From: Geobacillus kaustophilus
GTDB lineage: Bacteria > Bacillota > Bacilli > Bacillales > Anoxybacillaceae
DNA length: 64,000 nucleotides
Direction: 5' to 3'
Assembly (NCBI RefSeq): GCF_000948285.1
Contig: NZ_JYBP01000003.1
Location: 1,488,001-1,552,000, forward strand
In this document: one piece after another, positions 44,049-53,638 of the stretch
Numbering within the stretch: position 1 is the first letter of the stretch
Layout: every line of letters starts with the position of its first letter
Position numbers and translations under genes: made by a program
The notes under the pieces: model-generated
What the model saw: only the letters and a program-made list of their open reading frames with translations
What the model was told of the DNA's origin: nothing
The model's database searches: none

Positions 44049-44951
44049 ATGGGACTCCGCTTTTTTCTGATAGAAGACGACCCTGTTGTAAGAAAGATGC
44101 TCGAAAAATTGATTCATGAATCCGGGCTCGGTGAGGTGGTCGGCTGTGCGGAAGACGGGTTGAATGTTCGCGCTGCCGACTTGCTTCACGTTGACGTAGT
44201 GCTCATCGACCTATTAATGCCGGGGCGTGATGGCATTCAAACGATGAAAGCGTTGCGACAGGAAGGATTTATGGGGACATTTATCATGATCTCGCAAGTG
44301 GAAAACAAAGAAATGATCGGCCAAGCGTACTTGCATGGCATTGACACCTACATTCAAAAACCGATCAACCGCTATGAAGTGTTGTCTGTGCTCAAGCGCG
44401 TCGCCAACCATATGTCCGCCGTTCGCTCGCTGGAATCAATCCGCCAAGTGCTCAGAGGGCTTGAGCCGCAAACGGCCGATGCCGATGCCGTTTCCAAATC
44501 GTCCGCCCTCGAACAGCAGGCGCAGCAGCTTCTCCTTCTTCTCGGTGTCGCCGGCGAAGCGGGAAGCGCCGACGTGCTCCTTGTGGTGCACTGGTTGGCG
44601 GAACAGGAAGCGAAAGGCCGCCCTGTGCGTGAACTGCCGCCACTCAAAGAACTTTATGCGGAACTCGTCCGGCGGGAATACGGCCTGCCGCCCGCTAAAA
44701 CCGTCAAAGAAGCGCGGGCGATGGAACAGCGCATCCGCCGCCTCGTCTTGCAGGCGTTCACCCATCTCGCTTCCCTCGGCCTAACCGACTACACGAACCC
44801 GACGTTTGAGCATTTCGCTCCAAGGCTGTTTGATTTTGCTGACATCCGCCGGCGGATGAAGGAACTCGAACGCGGCCAAACGGAGACGGAATGCCGGATG
44901 AATGTGCGGAAGTTTTTAACGGCTTTTTTTCTTGAGCTGAAGCGCGCCTAA
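44049..44951 (+). CDS. glnL: Response regulator GlnL (YcbB family)
   Basis: A 300-residue regulator. The receiver domain (residues 1-120) has the acidic pair FLIEDDP, phospho-Asp in VLIDLLMPGRDG, and Lys in YIQKPIN. The carboxy half is the YcbB DNA-binding domain (ELPPLKELYAELVRREYG, MEQRIRRLVLQAFTHLASLG). In B. subtilis this protein activates glutamine utilisation genes by binding TTTTGT direct repeats; just such repeats stand before glnQ here. AGGGAGAG precedes the ATG 43 bp after glnK. Confidence 0.92.
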   Translation: MGLRFFLIEDDPVVRKMLEKLIHESGLGEVVGCAEDGLNVRAADLLHVDVVLIDLLMPGRDGIQTMKALRQEGFMGTFIMISQVENKEMIGQAYLHGIDTYIQKPINRYEVLSVLKRVANHMSAVRSLESIRQVLRGLEPQTADADAVSKSSALEQQAQQLLLLLGVAGEAGSADVLLVVHWLAEQEAKGRPVRELPPLKELYAELVRREYGLPPAKTVKEARAMEQRIRRLVLQAFTHLASLGLTDYTNPTFEHFAPRLFDFADIRRRMKELERGQTETECRMNVRKFLTAFFLELKRA

Positions 44952-44954
44952 AAC

Positions 44955-44991
44955 ATGATGGCGACGCCTTGAGAACGGCACCATCATTTTC
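44955..44991 (+). terminator. Probable terminator after glnL
   Basis: ATGATGG and CCATCAT form a stem followed by TTTT; a weak inner GCG pairing extends it. It lies between glnL and the convergent mupG. Confidence 0.55.
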
Positions 44992-45027
44992 CTTCGCCAT
45001 GCCAACGGCCAACCGTTCCTCTCCTTG

Positions 45028-46092
45028 CTAGCAACGAATGAGACAAAACGCCCGGCCGCCACCGATGTGCTGAAGTAGCGGCACATCTTCCTTGATCACC
45101 CTACCGATGACGTTGACGTTGTCATCAGCGGGGAGATCAGTTAAGGCAATTTGCAGTTCCCCGGCATAACGGCCGTAACGCTCGTTGTCAATCGTCACGC
45201 TTCCGGTCGGCCGCGGCGCCGGATCGATGGAACGCAACGCTTCCTGCGGCCATGCAAGGGTGCGGCGAGATTCAACTGAGCGAATCACATCGCGGGCAGC
45301 GTCACGCCGATTCGTGTGCACTGTTTCGATAACAGACAGCCAGCGGGCTGATACGATTGGCCGGTAGCGAATGGGAATGATTTCTTGCCGCACCCACTCC
45401 ATTCGCCTAAGCACATCGTCCGACACTGATAAGTCTCCAACAAACACTTTTTCCACCTTATACATTTTGATCAACTCGATATAGGCGTAGACCGGATCAG
45501 CTTCCCGATGATCCTCTAACGTTGGCAGCCCTTTGTAAAGCGGGCCGCGCCTTTGGGCATTGCCCGGGATAAAAGCGCCGATCGACGTGATGCCGCATTG
45601 GCGCAGCATTCGGTTTTGTTTCGCAAGCGTGTCGCCGGAAAGACCGGTTTCCGGGCGCGGATAAAAGTTATGCCACGCTTCCACATTAGACCAGTCGATT
45701 TGTCGCGATACAAGCTCCCGGATTTCGCGCTCCGTGATCGTGCTGGCATTCAGTACCACCCGTATCTGCTTAGAAAGCCGAACCGTTTCATCCAACGAAA
45801 AACCATCATCGAGCCGTAGCGCGACCATTCCCCACCGGTTCAACGCCTTGGCGACGCCAACACCGACCGGCAAGCATGAAAGCGCGGAGGGGGTGACATC
45901 TGCCGCCACCCCGACCCCATAGCAACGGGCGAGCCGGCCGATAAATTCAAGTTTCTTTCCATCTTCCATCTCGTTCCCTTTTGAAAGCTGTAGCGAAGTA
46001 AACAATTCCTTCGCCCCGAAACGCACTGCTCGCTGAAACGTTTCTTCGATTTGTTTGAGCGGTTGAAAGAGATAAAAAGAAAAGGAAAGCAC
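45028..46092 (-). CDS. mupG: 6-phospho-N-acetylmuramidase MupG (DUF871)
   Basis: About 354 residues. GTG 46092 is six bases after GAGGG; ATG 46098 is possible but too close to it. The amino TIM-barrel begins LSFSFYLFQPLKQIEETFQ, with VAADVTPSAL, LRLDDGFSLDE, VEAWHNFYPRPETGLS and IPGNAQRRGPLYKGLPTLEDHR. The carboxy part is cyclophilin-like (VTIDNERYGRYAGELQIAL). This family hydrolyses MurNAc-6-P-GlcNAc entering through the MurP PTS. Its place directly after murP fits the S. aureus mupG-murQ-murP-murR recycling set. Confidence 0.88.
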   Translation of the reverse strand: MLSFSFYLFQPLKQIEETFQRAVRFGAKELFTSLQLSKGNEMEDGKKLEFIGRLARCYGVGVAADVTPSALSCLPVGVGVAKALNRWGMVALRLDDGFSLDETVRLSKQIRVVLNASTITEREIRELVSRQIDWSNVEAWHNFYPRPETGLSGDTLAKQNRMLRQCGITSIGAFIPGNAQRRGPLYKGLPTLEDHREADPVYAYIELIKMYKVEKVFVGDLSVSDDVLRRMEWVRQEIIPIRYRPIVSARWLSVIETVHTNRRDAARDVIRSVESRRTLAWPQEALRSIDPAPRPTGSVTIDNERYGRYAGELQIALTDLPADDNVNVIGRVIKEDVPLLQHIGGGRAFCLIRC

Positions 46093-46104
46093 CGCCATCC
46101 CTCG

Positions 46105-47469
46105 CTATATATTTTCTGCCATTTCCTCTTTAAATCCGAACCAATAGGTAAATAGGAAGCCGAGCGTGTACGAAATGACCAATCCGATCAAATACGTGAT
46201 GTACTTTCCATCAGCGATGAGGGGAATGAGTGACAGCCCGGACACGCCGATACCAAGAGCCGCCGTTTTCATCACTGCTTGAAACGCACCACCGACCGCC
46301 GCTCCGAGGCATGCGGTGACAAACGGCCGCCCCAGCGGCAGCGTCACTCCATAAAGAAGCGGCTCACCGATGCCTAAAAACCCGACCGGCAACGCCCCTT
46401 TAATAATGTTGCGGAGCCGCTCGTTTTTCGTTTTCACATACACAGCAATCGCCGCCCCAACTTGACCGGCGCCCGCCATGGCCAATACGGGCAATAGAGG
46501 CGTCGAACCGAGTTTTTGAATCAGCTCCATATGAATCGGTGTCAAACCGTGATGCAGCCCGACCATGACAAGCGGCAAAAACGTTCCGGCCAACACCGCG
46601 CCGGCAATCACTCCGCCTATATCGAGCACGGCTTTTAATCCGTTTGTAATCGCCAGCGACAGCCATCCCGCAATCGGCTGTACGGCGATCAAGGTAAATA
46701 AGCAGACGATGAGCACCGTGATGAGCGGTGTCACAATGATATCAACCGCATTCGGGACGAATCGGCGCACCCGTTTTTCGATGACCGCCATCAGCCAAGC
46801 TGCCAACAGGACGGAAAACACCCCTCCCCTTCCAGGTGTAAGCGCTTCCCCAAAGAGTTTGACATCAGCCAGCGCCGGATTGAACACGAGAATGCCGGCA
46901 ATCGCCCCTAATACGGGAGTGCCGCCGAACTCCTTCGCCGTATTGTAGCCGACTAACACACCAAGAGAAGCAAAAATTCCGCCGCCAATCAAAAGCAGTA
47001 GCTGCAGCCACGTTGCCGCCGGATCAATGCCAGCATTCTTGGCAAAGTTGGCGATGCCGTTAATGATTCCTGAGGCAACCAAACCAGGGATGAGCGGGAT
47101 GAAGATGCTGCCGATTTTGCGCAACAACCGTTTAAGCGGCGTTTGCTGGCGCGCTTTGACCTTCGCTTTTGTCCGCTCCGCGATGTCCTCGAGCTCGTCT
47201 TCCATCACTTCCCCAAGCTCTAAACCCGTCATCTCACACAACGCCGCCGCCACTTTGTTGACAACGCCAGGGCCGACGACGATTTGCAACGTTTCGTCTT
47301 CAATGATCCCCATCACTCCCTCGATCCGTTTCAAAGCTGCGATCTCAGCTTTGTCCGGATCACGCAGCGACACGCGCACCCGTGTCATACAATGAGCAAT
47401 GCGAACAATGTTCTCTTTGCCCCCCAAATGCGAAAGCAACATTGCGGCCATTTGTCGTTCTCGACTCAT
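46105..47469 (-). CDS. murP: PTS MurNAc(-GlcNAc)-specific EIIBC
   Basis: A 454-residue PTS permease. The EIIB domain covers residues 1-90 with the phospho-Cys in IAHCMTRVRVSLRD. A linker (about 100-115) joins EIIC, with about ten helices; GIGEPLLYGVTLPLGRPF and GLHHGLTPIH are EIIC substrate-site segments. There is no EIIA domain, as in other MurP proteins, which borrow the glucose EIIA. It lies between murQ and mupG on one strand, spaced by 23 and about 12 bp. Confidence 0.92.
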   Translation of the reverse strand: MSRERQMAAMLLSHLGGKENIVRIAHCMTRVRVSLRDPDKAEIAALKRIEGVMGIIEDETLQIVVGPGVVNKVAAALCEMTGLELGEVMEDELEDIAERTKAKVKARQQTPLKRLLRKIGSIFIPLIPGLVASGIINGIANFAKNAGIDPAATWLQLLLLIGGGIFASLGVLVGYNTAKEFGGTPVLGAIAGILVFNPALADVKLFGEALTPGRGGVFSVLLAAWLMAVIEKRVRRFVPNAVDIIVTPLITVLIVCLFTLIAVQPIAGWLSLAITNGLKAVLDIGGVIAGAVLAGTFLPLVMVGLHHGLTPIHMELIQKLGSTPLLPVLAMAGAGQVGAAIAVYVKTKNERLRNIIKGALPVGFLGIGEPLLYGVTLPLGRPFVTACLGAAVGGAFQAVMKTAALGIGVSGLSLIPLIADGKYITYLIGLVISYTLGFLFTYWFGFKEEMAENI

Positions 47470-47492
47470 TCTTTCCTCTCCCCCTCTATTGG

Positions 47493-48389
47493 TTAATCAA
47501 GCGCTTTTCGCACAAAACCTCCGGCTTTTTGCAATCGCGCTTTCGCCTCTTCATAGCTGCATCCACCTAAAATCATGACAATCGCTGTTTTCACCTCCCC
47601 GTTGGCCTGTTCATAATAGAGGGACGCTTCTTCGGCGCTCACGCCTGTCGCCTCCATCAAGATGCGTTTTGCCCGCTCTTTTAGCTTTTCGTTCGTCGCC
47701 TGCACATCGATCATCCAGTTGCCATATACTTTGCCGATGCTGACCATCGAAGCGGTCGAAATCATATTGAGCACCATTTTTTGTGCGGTTCCGGCCTTGA
47801 GGCGCGTTGAACCGGTCAGCACTTCCGGTCCGGTTTCAATTTCCACAGGCACATCCGCATACTGGCTGATTTTCGCTCCTTGGTTGCAGGCGATGCTTCC
47901 TGTCGCTGCTCCCACTTGCTTCGCATAGCGAAGAGCGCCCACGACATATGGCGTCCGTCCGCTCGCCGCAATGCCGACGACCACATCGTTTTCCGTCAAG
48001 CCCAATGCCTCGAGATCGTGAACGGCCGCCTCTTCATCATCTTCTGCTCCTTCCGCCGCATTGACCATTGCTTCCCACCCCCCGGCGATCACCGCATGAA
48101 CCATCTTTGGATCAACGCCAAACGTCGGCGGACATTCAACGGCATCAAGCAAACCGAGCCGGCCGCTTGTTCCTGCTCCAACGTAGATGAGCCGCCCTCC
48201 GCGTTGAAACGCGGCGATAACAATCTGTACGAGCTTCTCAATCGAATCGAGTTGTTTCGCCACAGCGGCCGCCACGGTCTGATCTTCTTCATTCATCACT
48301 TGTAAAATTTCTTTCACCGTCATTTCATCCAAACATTTTGTCTTTTCATTGCTTTGTTCCGTCGTCAGACGTTCGAGCAATTTTGTCAC
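47493..48389 (-). CDS. murQ: N-acetylmuramic acid 6-phosphate etherase
   Basis: A 298-residue SIS-domain lyase. It has GRLIYVGAGTSGRLGLLDAVECPPTFG (in pieces, about residues 63-90, with the catalytic Glu), GWEAMVNAAEGAEDDEEAAV, GIAASGRTPYVVGAL and the carboxy UBA-like end (GVSAEEASLYYEQANGEVKTA). It removes the lactyl ether from MurNAc-6-P to give GlcNAc-6-P and D-lactate. It is the first gene of the murQ-murP-mupG transcript, with an A+T-rich promoter/operator region upstream. Confidence 0.95.
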   Translation of the reverse strand: MTKLLERLTTEQSNEKTKCLDEMTVKEILQVMNEEDQTVAAAVAKQLDSIEKLVQIVIAAFQRGGRLIYVGAGTSGRLGLLDAVECPPTFGVDPKMVHAVIAGGWEAMVNAAEGAEDDEEAAVHDLEALGLTENDVVVGIAASGRTPYVVGALRYAKQVGAATGSIACNQGAKISQYADVPVEIETGPEVLTGSTRLKAGTAQKMVLNMISTASMVSIGKVYGNWMIDVQATNEKLKERAKRILMEATGVSAEEASLYYEQANGEVKTAIVMILGGCSYEEAKARLQKAGGFVRKALD

Positions 48390-48407
48390 CTCTTTAAACG
48401 AATTTTG

Positions 48408-48465
48408 AAATTTAATTTCATAATTATATTATATATTTATGAAATAAAATATCAATATATTCTTT
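48408..48465 (-). promoter_or_regulatory. murQ promoter with A+T-rich inverted repeats, likely MurR operator
   Basis: TTTCATAA and TTATGAAA arms enclose a TATAAT-containing stretch between murR and murQ. The dyad overlapping the -10 fits repression by the RpiR-type MurR encoded next door. Confidence 0.6.
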
Positions 48466-48488
48466 TTTGATTTTCAAAACATCCCCAC

Positions 48489-48516
48489 AAAAAAACGGGC
48501 TCGTCTCAAGCCCGCT
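48489..48516 (-). terminator. Rho-independent terminator of murR
   Basis: On the minus strand CGGGCT and AGCCCG pair with a short loop, followed by TTTTTTT, directly after the murR stop. Confidence 0.88.
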
Positions 48517-49377
48517 TTATCTTCGCAACCGCACCACTTCTTCTCTTGTCTGGTGAAATCGTTCAATCACCCGGCTCCCCACACGATGGAACGTGATTAA
48601 ATAGAGCGCATCGATCACGTTGAGCTGCACCATTCTCGATGCCATGCTGCCAATGCGGTGATCTTGCTCCACGTCCGGCAGCGCCAGCTTGATATCGGCC
48701 TCTTTATACAATGGAGACGTTGGATCAAGCTTCGTAATGGCGATGACCGTAGCGTGCTGTTTTTTCGCAAATCGGGCGATCTCCAATACGTCCTTTGTCC
48801 TTCCAGATGTCGATATCGCTACGAACACATCTCCTTCGTTCAAATGGGCTACCAATGGCAGCATTGTATGGAAATCAGGCGACATCACCGCCATATAGCC
48901 GAGTTTCGTAAACTTGTAACTGGCATCCATCGCAGCGGCCGCCGAGCCGCCAACTCCGTAGAACAGCAGCTTCTTTGCTTTCATGATCGCCTCTGCCGCT
49001 TTTTCGAGCTCTCGCTTATCAAGCGTCGTGGTCACCGCTTCAATCGCAGCCTTATTGACATACGTCACTTTCACAAACAATTCATGCGGAGAAACTGGTT
49101 TGTCGAGAATCGAAAAATCGTTAATGCTCATATCGGCCGTCGTCAACTCGCGAACGAGCGCCAGTTTCAATCCCGGAAAACTGCCGATGCCGACCGTCTT
49201 GCAAAAGCGGACGACGCTTGCCTCGCTCGTATCCGACGCCTGCGCCAACTCTTTCGTCGTCATATTCGGCACTAACTCAGCATGCTCTAAAATGTAGGCA
49301 GCCACCTTTTTCTCTGCCGGCGAAAACCGTTCGAGCTGCTGCTCAATTTTCATTAAAATGCCGAGTTCGTTCATCAT
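48517..49377 (-). CDS. murR: RpiR-family regulator of MurNAc utilisation
   Basis: A 286-residue regulator. The amino-terminal helix-turn-helix region (about residues 5-75) includes MTTKELAQASDTSEASVVRFCKTVG in pieces. An SIS domain at about 125-260 binds the sugar phosphate (FYGVGGSAAAAMDASYKFTK, FVAISTSGRTKDVLEIARFA). ATG 49377 follows AAAGGGAG. It has its own terminator and lies upstream of murQ on the same strand, so it controls the adjacent operon, probably with MurNAc-6-P as inducer. Confidence 0.9.
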   Translation of the reverse strand: MMNELGILMKIEQQLERFSPAEKKVAAYILEHAELVPNMTTKELAQASDTSEASVVRFCKTVGIGSFPGLKLALVRELTTADMSINDFSILDKPVSPHELFVKVTYVNKAAIEAVTTTLDKRELEKAAEAIMKAKKLLFYGVGGSAAAAMDASYKFTKLGYMAVMSPDFHTMLPLVAHLNEGDVFVAISTSGRTKDVLEIARFAKKQHATVIAITKLDPTSPLYKEADIKLALPDVEQDHRIGSMASRMVQLNVIDALYLITFHRVGSRVIERFHQTREEVVRLRR

Positions 49378-49469
49378 TTTTTCTCCCTTTCTATACGCTG
49401 TTCCCTCTCTATCTTATCATGGATGTGCCTTTACACTCCATGTTACCAAAAAACTCGAATAAAAAATGT

Positions 49470-49498
49470 TTGAATTCGAGATATATATTTGCTATGCT
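49470..49498 (+). promoter_or_regulatory. Sigma-A-type promoter of yceI
   Basis: TTGAAT (49470-49475), a 17-bp spacer and TATGCT (49493-49498). CTCGAA/TTCGAG arms surround the -35 and could be an operator. Confidence 0.65.
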
Positions 49499-49539
49499 AA
49501 TGATGTGAATATGAATCGCATGACAAGAGGGGGAGAACG

Positions 49540-50067
49540 ATGACGACATTTCAACTCGACAAAGCGCACAGCTCTGTCGCCTTCCAAGTCAGACATATGA
49601 TGATTTCCAAAGCGAAAGGAGAATTCACCAACTTTGACGTCGAGGTGCAAGGCGATATCAACGAACTCGAGTCGCTGAAAGTGAAAGCGACGATCGACGC
49701 CGCCTCGATCGATACGAAAAACGCAGACCGCGACAACCATCTCCGCACGGCTGACTTTTTCGACGTCGAAAACCATCCAACGATCACCTTTGTCAGCGAA
49801 TCGGTGCGCAAACTTTCCGACACGGAATATGAAGTGACCGGGAAACTGACGATCCGCGGCGTGACGAGAACGGAAACGTTCAAAGTCGAATACAACGGCC
49901 AAGTGAAAAACCCGCTCACCGGCGGCATCTCGGTCGGTTTTGACGTCGAAGGAACCATCAACCGTGAAGACTACGGGTTGGTATGGAACGTCGCGCTCGA
50001 AACCGGCGGATTCCTCGTCGGGAAAGAAGTCAAAATCCTTGCAAGCTTTGAATTCGCCCTCAGCTGA
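49540..50067 (+). CDS. YceI-family lipocalin-like protein
   Basis: A 175-residue beta-barrel protein. Family features: FQLDKAHSSVAFQVRHMMIS at the start, IDAASIDTKNADRDNHLRTADFF, HPTITFVSES, VTGKLTIRGVTRTETF and GFDVEGTINREDYGLVWN. YceI proteins bind isoprenoid or other amphipathic molecules. No signal peptide is present, so it is cytosolic as in other bacilli. GAGGGGGAG precedes the ATG. It stands alone with its own promoter and terminator. Confidence 0.92.
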   Translation: MTTFQLDKAHSSVAFQVRHMMISKAKGEFTNFDVEVQGDINELESLKVKATIDAASIDTKNADRDNHLRTADFFDVENHPTITFVSESVRKLSDTEYEVTGKLTIRGVTRTETFKVEYNGQVKNPLTGGISVGFDVEGTINREDYGLVWNVALETGGFLVGKEVKILASFEFALS

Positions 50068-50084
50068 ATGATCAAGTGAAACGA

Positions 50085-50116
50085 AGGTGTCCCAAAAAGC
50101 AATGGGACACCTTTAT
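50085..50116. terminator. Terminator after yceI
   Basis: AGGTGTCCCA/TGGGACACCT stem (50085-50094, 50103-50112) followed by TTATT. It is nearly the same stem as at 25057-25083. Confidence 0.75.
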
Positions 50117-50290
50117 TGCGCTGTATACCCGCCGTCAATCACGACCGCCTGCCCAGTGACGCCTTTGGCCTGTTCCCCTGCCAAAAAAGAACATAATGGG
50201 CGATTTCTTCGGTCGACGCTGCCAACGTTTTCGCCACCTCATAGCCGATCCCCCGCGCCGCTCCGGTGATGAGTGCCACTCGATTCGTCA

Positions 50291-50291
<1 letters not shown>
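50113..50291 (-). pseudogene. Short-chain dehydrogenase remnant, internally deleted
   Basis: ATG 50291 begins MTNRVALITGAARGIGYEVA, the SDR cofactor motif. After about 35 codons the sequence jumps to the usual carboxy end (VTGQAVVIDGGYTAQ) in a different frame. About 190 residues, including the Ser-Tyr-Lys active site, are missing. Its start overlaps the stop of the pterin dehydratase gene, so it was once co-expressed with it. Confidence 0.85.
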
Positions 50292-50605
<314 letters not shown>

Positions 50606-50612
50606 TCACTCT

Positions 50613-51355
50613 CTATATTTGAAATATAGCGGCTAGCGGAATCGCCAAATCCGCAAACAAAAATGAGGAGAGCGTATCGCGTTCGCCAAACACGCTCCGC
50701 TTCATACCCTTTTTCGCCGCGGCCGTACACTTCCACTGTCCGGTGCAGCGGGTCCACGATCCAATATTCCTTGACGCCGAACTGTTCGTACAGCTTATAT
50801 TTTTCGTTCCGGTCTTTCAACGCTGTACTTGGCGAAAGCACTTCCACGACGAAATCCGGCGGACCATCGCACCCTCGGCTGCCAATTTTGCTTTGAACTG
50901 TAGATGAGCAAATTCGCTAACATAAATTTACAATCAAATGGAAAGGAGATATGAAACGGACTCCCATCATTGGAGTTTTCATCCCAATCGCCTGTCGCGT
51001 AATGGGTACCCTGCTTGTCTCTTAAATTATGGAAATAATTGTAATAAAAAATACTCATCTACAGTTTGAACGCAAATGACAGAGATGTCTGGCTGCACCA
51101 CATGCTCCGCCTGTTCATAGTCCGCCGCTCATCAAGGCGTACATCAAACGGCGCCATGACAACTGCACATCCTTTTTCGCGAAAACATGATCGCAAAGCA
51201 ACATACAATTCGCCGACGATAGACTGGTGGACAAACGAAGAGGCCGGTGCTATGCTATAGGGCACTCTGTTGATCAGCTCCCACCGTCCGTCCCATTTGG
51301 CATAATCTTGATACGTATACCGTTCCTTTTGTCGCTCAGTCGATTTCAAGCCCAT
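50613..51355 (-). pseudogene. Uma2-family (DUF820) nuclease-like gene, broken by a MITE and frameshifts
   Basis: Pieces in three frames join to a typical Uma2 protein: YTYQDYAKWDGRWELINRVP, then (other frame) EQAEHVVQPDISVICVQSKI across the MITE, then [20 protein letters not shown] and [15 protein letters not shown], and, after another shift, [14 protein letters not shown] at the end. Deleting the MITE and one TTTGAA restores [11 protein letters not shown]. At least two frameshifts (near 51130 and 50680) and the insertion make it a pseudogene. Uma2 proteins have a restriction-endonuclease-like fold and are often multicopy, with unclear function. Confidence 0.88.
50898..51064. repeat. 167-bp MITE derived from the IS4-type element
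   Basis: It begins CTGTAGATGAGCAAATTCGC and ends with the complementary CATCTACAG, flanked by TTTGAA on both sides (50892-50897, 51065-51070). Its first ~60 bp match the IS4-type left end (including AAAGGAGA) and its last ~65 bp match the right end (AATGGGTACCCTGCTTGTCTC), so it is an internally deleted derivative with no coding capacity. Confidence 0.88.
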
Positions 51356-51504
51356 TCCCCCATCCACGAAGCTGTGCCTCTATTATACCATCGAACATCC
51401 ACAGCCGTCATACAACTCAGGTGCTGACTCCACCAAAACATCCATGAGTAAATTTTACTTCCAACCCAGGCTGAACATCACCGTCCATGAATTCGTTTTC
51501 AAAG

Positions 51505-51534
51505 AAAAAAGCCATCCGACCGAGATGGCTTTTT
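51505..51534 (-). terminator. Bidirectional terminator after the lipase gene
   Basis: AAAAAAGCCATC and GATGGCTTTTT form a stem with T-runs on both strands, 26 bp beyond the lipase stop. Confidence 0.88.
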
Positions 51535-51559
51535 GCCCGTTTGGCTGATCATCCCTTCA

Positions 51560-52816
51560 TTAAGGCTGCAAACTCGCCAACTGCTCGGCAAGGCGTAAAT
51601 AAAAGGCATGAATATCAAACAACGGATTCGGGTCAACGCCGATCACTTCCAAATGATCAACATTGTACGTTCCCATATCATTCCAAACTCCTTTTTTCAA
51701 CGTCCCGTCATACGGCACGATCCGATCGGTCGATCCACGCTTCGGCCCGTTCATCGAAAACGTGTTGACGATGCCATCGTTCTCAAGCCAGCGGTCGTCA
51801 ATGCCAAGCGCCGCATTGCGGTACGAGCCGAGAAACGGGGCGCATACGGCGGCGCTGAATACATTCATCCCCAGTTCGGGATAATAGTTGCCTGTGAGTG
51901 CTCCGCGATACGTCCGTTCTGTGGCAAAGCTCAAATAATACGTGTTCGGACTTGCTTGCACCCATTGGTTCAGCGCCTCCGCACCGGGAACGGATAAATC
52001 ATAGCGGGCGGTATCTGCGGACGTCCAAACGGGGGACTGTTTGAGCCGCTTAAAATATTGGTCAAACGATTCACCCGGCTGACGGCGCAACCCCCATTGG
52101 TCGAGCTTAAAATCGTATACTTGACTTGTGTACGGCACATTGCTGGCGACAGCCGCGGCTTTCAACACCGCTTTTTGCAAGTCAAAAAAGCGATCGGTGA
52201 AATCGACCATATTGACAAGCGTCGTCCCGTCATGAGGAGTGGCAATGGTTGTCACACTCAACACAAAATTATGTCCGCCTTCAAACAACGGCGACAACGA
52301 CACGTTATGCGCCTTGGCGTACTCCCGCTCTTCTTTGCTTCCGTTCTCTAGGAGAGACACAAGCATGCGGGCCGTCTGTCCTCCTTGGCTATGAGCGATG
52401 ATATGGACGCGGCCGCCTCTTTTTAATTCCGGCAGCAAGCCCGGATACGTGCGGCCAAACCGCGCATGGCCGTGCTTCGCCGCATGGGCCGCACCATAAT
52501 CGACCGTTCCGCCGACAAGCTGGGCGTACGCTTCGCATGCCCGGTCCCAGTTGCTTGAGAGCGGGCCGACCGCCAACGTGTACGTTCGATACCCCTGGGC
52601 GTTAAGCAGTTGTTCGATATCGCCGCGCACCCCGCCCCAGTACTTGAACCCAAACATTTCTTCTCGTCCCCAGCCGGTAAAGCCATGGAGAAGCACAATC
52701 GGCGCATCATTGGCTCGCGAAGCCGCCGCTTCAGCTTGCCCTCCCGGAACAGATAGGCAGAACACAAGCCATAATCCGAGCAACACAAGAGCAACACGCC
52801 GACAGCATTTCATCAT
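51560..52816 (-). CDS. lip: Secreted thermostable triacylglycerol lipase, family I.5
   Basis: A 418-residue precursor. The signal peptide ends near residue 29-31 (QAEA-AASRANDAP), giving a mature protein of about 388 residues, the length of the L1/T1 lipases of Geobacillus. It has the oxyanion segment PIVLLHGFTGWGREEMFG, nucleophile Ser in AHSQGG (about residue 142; Ser113 of the mature enzyme), Asp in WLENDGIVN and His in NVDHLEVIG. The inserted zinc-binding and lid regions are present (GAAHAAKHGHARFGRTYPGL). It hydrolyses long-chain triacylglycerols outside the cell. AGGAGAGGGAG precedes the ATG. The close match to known Geobacillus lipases is the best taxonomic clue in the window. Confidence 0.96.
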   Translation of the reverse strand: MMKCCRRVALVLLGLWLVFCLSVPGGQAEAAASRANDAPIVLLHGFTGWGREEMFGFKYWGGVRGDIEQLLNAQGYRTYTLAVGPLSSNWDRACEAYAQLVGGTVDYGAAHAAKHGHARFGRTYPGLLPELKRGGRVHIIAHSQGGQTARMLVSLLENGSKEEREYAKAHNVSLSPLFEGGHNFVLSVTTIATPHDGTTLVNMVDFTDRFFDLQKAVLKAAAVASNVPYTSQVYDFKLDQWGLRRQPGESFDQYFKRLKQSPVWTSADTARYDLSVPGAEALNQWVQASPNTYYLSFATERTYRGALTGNYYPELGMNVFSAAVCAPFLGSYRNAALGIDDRWLENDGIVNTFSMNGPKRGSTDRIVPYDGTLKKGVWNDMGTYNVDHLEVIGVDPNPLFDIHAFYLRLAEQLASLQP

Positions 52817-53087
52817 GTTCTCCCTCTCCTTTCCTTCAATAGGCCAAAATCTTTTTATTCTGAATTACCATAATATTTTATACATAAGACCAAGGCCCTT
52901 CAACCCCTGCAATTGTCGGGGTTTCCTGCTGGAGAAAGGAAACGCGGCTATATCGGATCGCGACTTGAACCACCAAAGAGCAGCAGTTGATCAGCCACAT
53001 CCAAGCGATGACGGCGGAAAAAGCGGATCGATTAGCGCCGCGGCACATAAACGCACAAAACGCGGGCCACGATAACGACAGAAAAAG

Positions 53088-53552
53088 GTGAACGATCCGG
53101 CGCGCTACACCGAACCATTCACCTCCTACCAATCATACTTGAAGCGGTATATTAACGGCGCCCGCGCGAAAGGGGCAACCCCTGTCCTCATCACTCCGGT
53201 CGAGCGGCGGCGCTTTTCCGCCGACGGGCGGGCGCTCAACTCGCATGGACTTTATCCTGCGGCCATGAAGGCGCTTGGGGAGAGAGAGCACGTTCCCGTC
53301 ATCGATTTGACTTCAAAAAGCAAACAGCGGTTTGAACAGCTTGGTCCGGAACGGACGAAACGGTTGTTCTTATGGCTTGCGCCCGGCGAGCATCCGAATT
53401 ACCCGCATGGAATCAAAGACAACACGCACTTCCACGAACGCGGGGCAAAAGAAATCGCCCGGCTAGTCGTCGAGGGGATTATGGAGCTCAACCTCCCCCT
53501 CCGCCGCCACCTGATCCGTTCACTGGGACAAGAACCTGTGCGAAGCCGCTAA
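53088..53552 (+). pseudogene. Rhamnogalacturonan acetylesterase-like SGNH hydrolase, 3' remnant
   Basis: This frame gives the carboxy half of an SGNH esterase: TSYQSYLKRYINGARAKGAT, PVLITPVERRRFSADG, HVPVIDLTSKS and the catalytic Asp-x2-His in IKDNTHFHERGAKEIA. Just upstream (about 53065-53090) GGCCACGATAACGAC looks like the family GHND block in another frame, and the amino half with the nucleophile Ser (GDS) is degraded or absent. It cannot be active. No ribosome site precedes the first ATG. Confidence 0.75.
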
Positions 53553-53638
53553 ACCGAGCGGTTCTTGGCCCTTAGCCGCACTAGCTCATCTACTAAACGT
53601 CATGACGCCGGCAGTGACCCTTTTGCCTTTCACCCAAG

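Noticed and set aside
25057-50112. Near-identical GTGTCCCA hairpins at 25057 and 50085 as a dispersed mobile repeat
   Set aside because: Similarity is limited to the stem itself, which fits two terminators; flanks are unrelated.
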